From: an uncultured Gammaproteobacteria bacterium | Lineage (GTDB): Bacteria > Pseudomonadota > Gammaproteobacteria > Arenicellales > JAANXG01 | Assembly (NCBI GenBank): GCA_947258975.1 | Contig: CAMYKK010000039.1 | Coordinates: 1 to 33,780 of the forward strand | Direction: 5' to 3' | DNA length: 33,780 nucleotides | Part shown: in pieces, positions 33,501-33,780 of the stretch | Layout: each line of letters opens with the position of its first letter | Position numbering within the stretch: the stretch's first letter is position 1 | Made by a program: the position numbers and the translations under genes | Notes under the pieces: generated by a model | Databases searched by the model: none | What the model saw: the letters and a program-made list of their open reading frames with translations, nothing else | What the model was told of the DNA's origin: nothing

Positions 33501-33525
33501 TCCTATAGTTATCAACTAGTTACCT
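33501..33525. promoter_or_regulatory. Candidate enhancer repeat, copy 2
   Basis: TCCTATAGTTATCAACTAGT plus TACCT, same orientation as copy 1 and 120 bp from it. It is about 150 bp upstream of the sigma-54 promoter, a normal distance for NtrC-type activator sites. Confidence 0.45.
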
Positions 33526-33536
33526 CCTTACAGGAT

Positions 33537-33557
33537 ATGTACGTTTCCAATGTACAT
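33537..33557. repeat. Inverted repeat ATGTAC-N9-GTACAT
   Basis: A 6-bp dyad upstream of the cytochrome operon promoter, centre near 33547; possible site for a dimeric regulator. Confidence 0.4.
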
Positions 33558-33780
33558 TCTTGAGCCGACGGTATATTACTTTTTAAAAACAAAGGCTTAG
33601 TACGTATATCGCGCCTATGCGTAGCGCCCTAACCTAACCACATGCAGTGAAAGCCGGCTGTGATTGAGTTGGCCCGTTTGTTCATCGCTCCAGGCGCGGC
33701 ACTCAGCTGCGCGAGTCGCTTGTGCTGCGCGGAGTCGCAGTATGCGCCAGCATCCGGGATCCTGATGAGAAATGCGGGCT
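33558..33780. other. Right-edge non-coding stretch with third copy of the dispersed repeat
   Basis: No gene is supported here. The stretch near 33705-33739 holds CTGCGCGAGTCGC and a copy (33719-33739) of the repeat found at 29880-29925, so copies in the same orientation lie on both sides of the cytochrome operon. Confidence 0.5.

Overview
The window looks like a chromosomal contig from a gammaproteobacterium with moderately high GC and a sediment- or sulfur-oxidiser-like gene content. The evidence is a MarR-type EPS regulator, an LbtU-like porin, OmpR-type and sigma-54-type two-component systems, a RAYT transposase with its palindromes, and a multihaem cytochrome operon. I infer the lineage from gene content only. 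The first ~2 kb is different: it is visibly more AT-rich, and at about 1966-1975 a sialic-acid-type cytidylyltransferase (NeuA) reading frame runs without interruption into the C-terminal two thirds of a nitrous oxide reductase (NosZ). Left of that lies a fragment of an RTX-like calcium-binding protein. That end may be a chimeric join or a real recombination scar.

Layout. (1) 1-2.0 kb: RTX fragment and NosZ segment. (2) 2.0-13.4 kb, all leftward: a nonulosonic acid / surface polysaccharide locus. Read in the direction of transcription it holds an EPS-type winged-helix regulator with two promoter/operator units, UDP-glucuronate 4-epimerase-like protein, a PglK-like ABC flippase, NeuB, NeuC, a methyltransferase, a D-2-hydroxyacid dehydrogenase, a TPP enzyme, a Gfo/Idh/MocA oxidoreductase and NeuA (cut off by NosZ). 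(3) 13.5-19.4 kb: a decaying region. It contains an IS21 remnant joined to a frameshifted LON-domain gene, an imperfect tRNA-Ala(CGC), a methyltransferase with an amber codon, an acyltransferase split at a T7 run, a truncated RAYT with palindromic repeats, and a SUMF1-type gene with an ochre codon. (4) 19.6-22.6 kb: a universal stress protein and two divergent-family GT9 (heptosyltransferase-like) genes. (5) 22.7-26.4 kb: a QseBC/PmrAB-like two-component pair and an LbtU-like porin. (6) 26.7-33.8 kb: a redox module. A membrane histidine kinase with two c-type haem motifs and a sigma-54-dependent response regulator (rightward) face a leftward operon of two receiver-domain proteins, a nine-haem cytochrome c and a membrane cytochrome b.

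How they work together. In region 2 NeuC and NeuB would make a nonulosonic acid and NeuA would activate it. The TPP enzyme, hydroxyacid dehydrogenase, oxidoreductase and methyltransferase between them suggest an unusual modification, and the ABC protein would flip the glycan. In region 6 a consensus -24/-12 sigma-54 promoter (33333-33348), with a pair of imperfect direct repeats upstream, sits before the cytochrome operon. The natural reading is that the haem-bearing kinase senses redox state or a ligand, phosphorylates the sigma-54 activator, and switches on the cytochromes. One of the operon's receiver proteins is unusual in ending in a hydrophobic membrane-like tail. This redox module is the best candidate for an undescribed system in the window.
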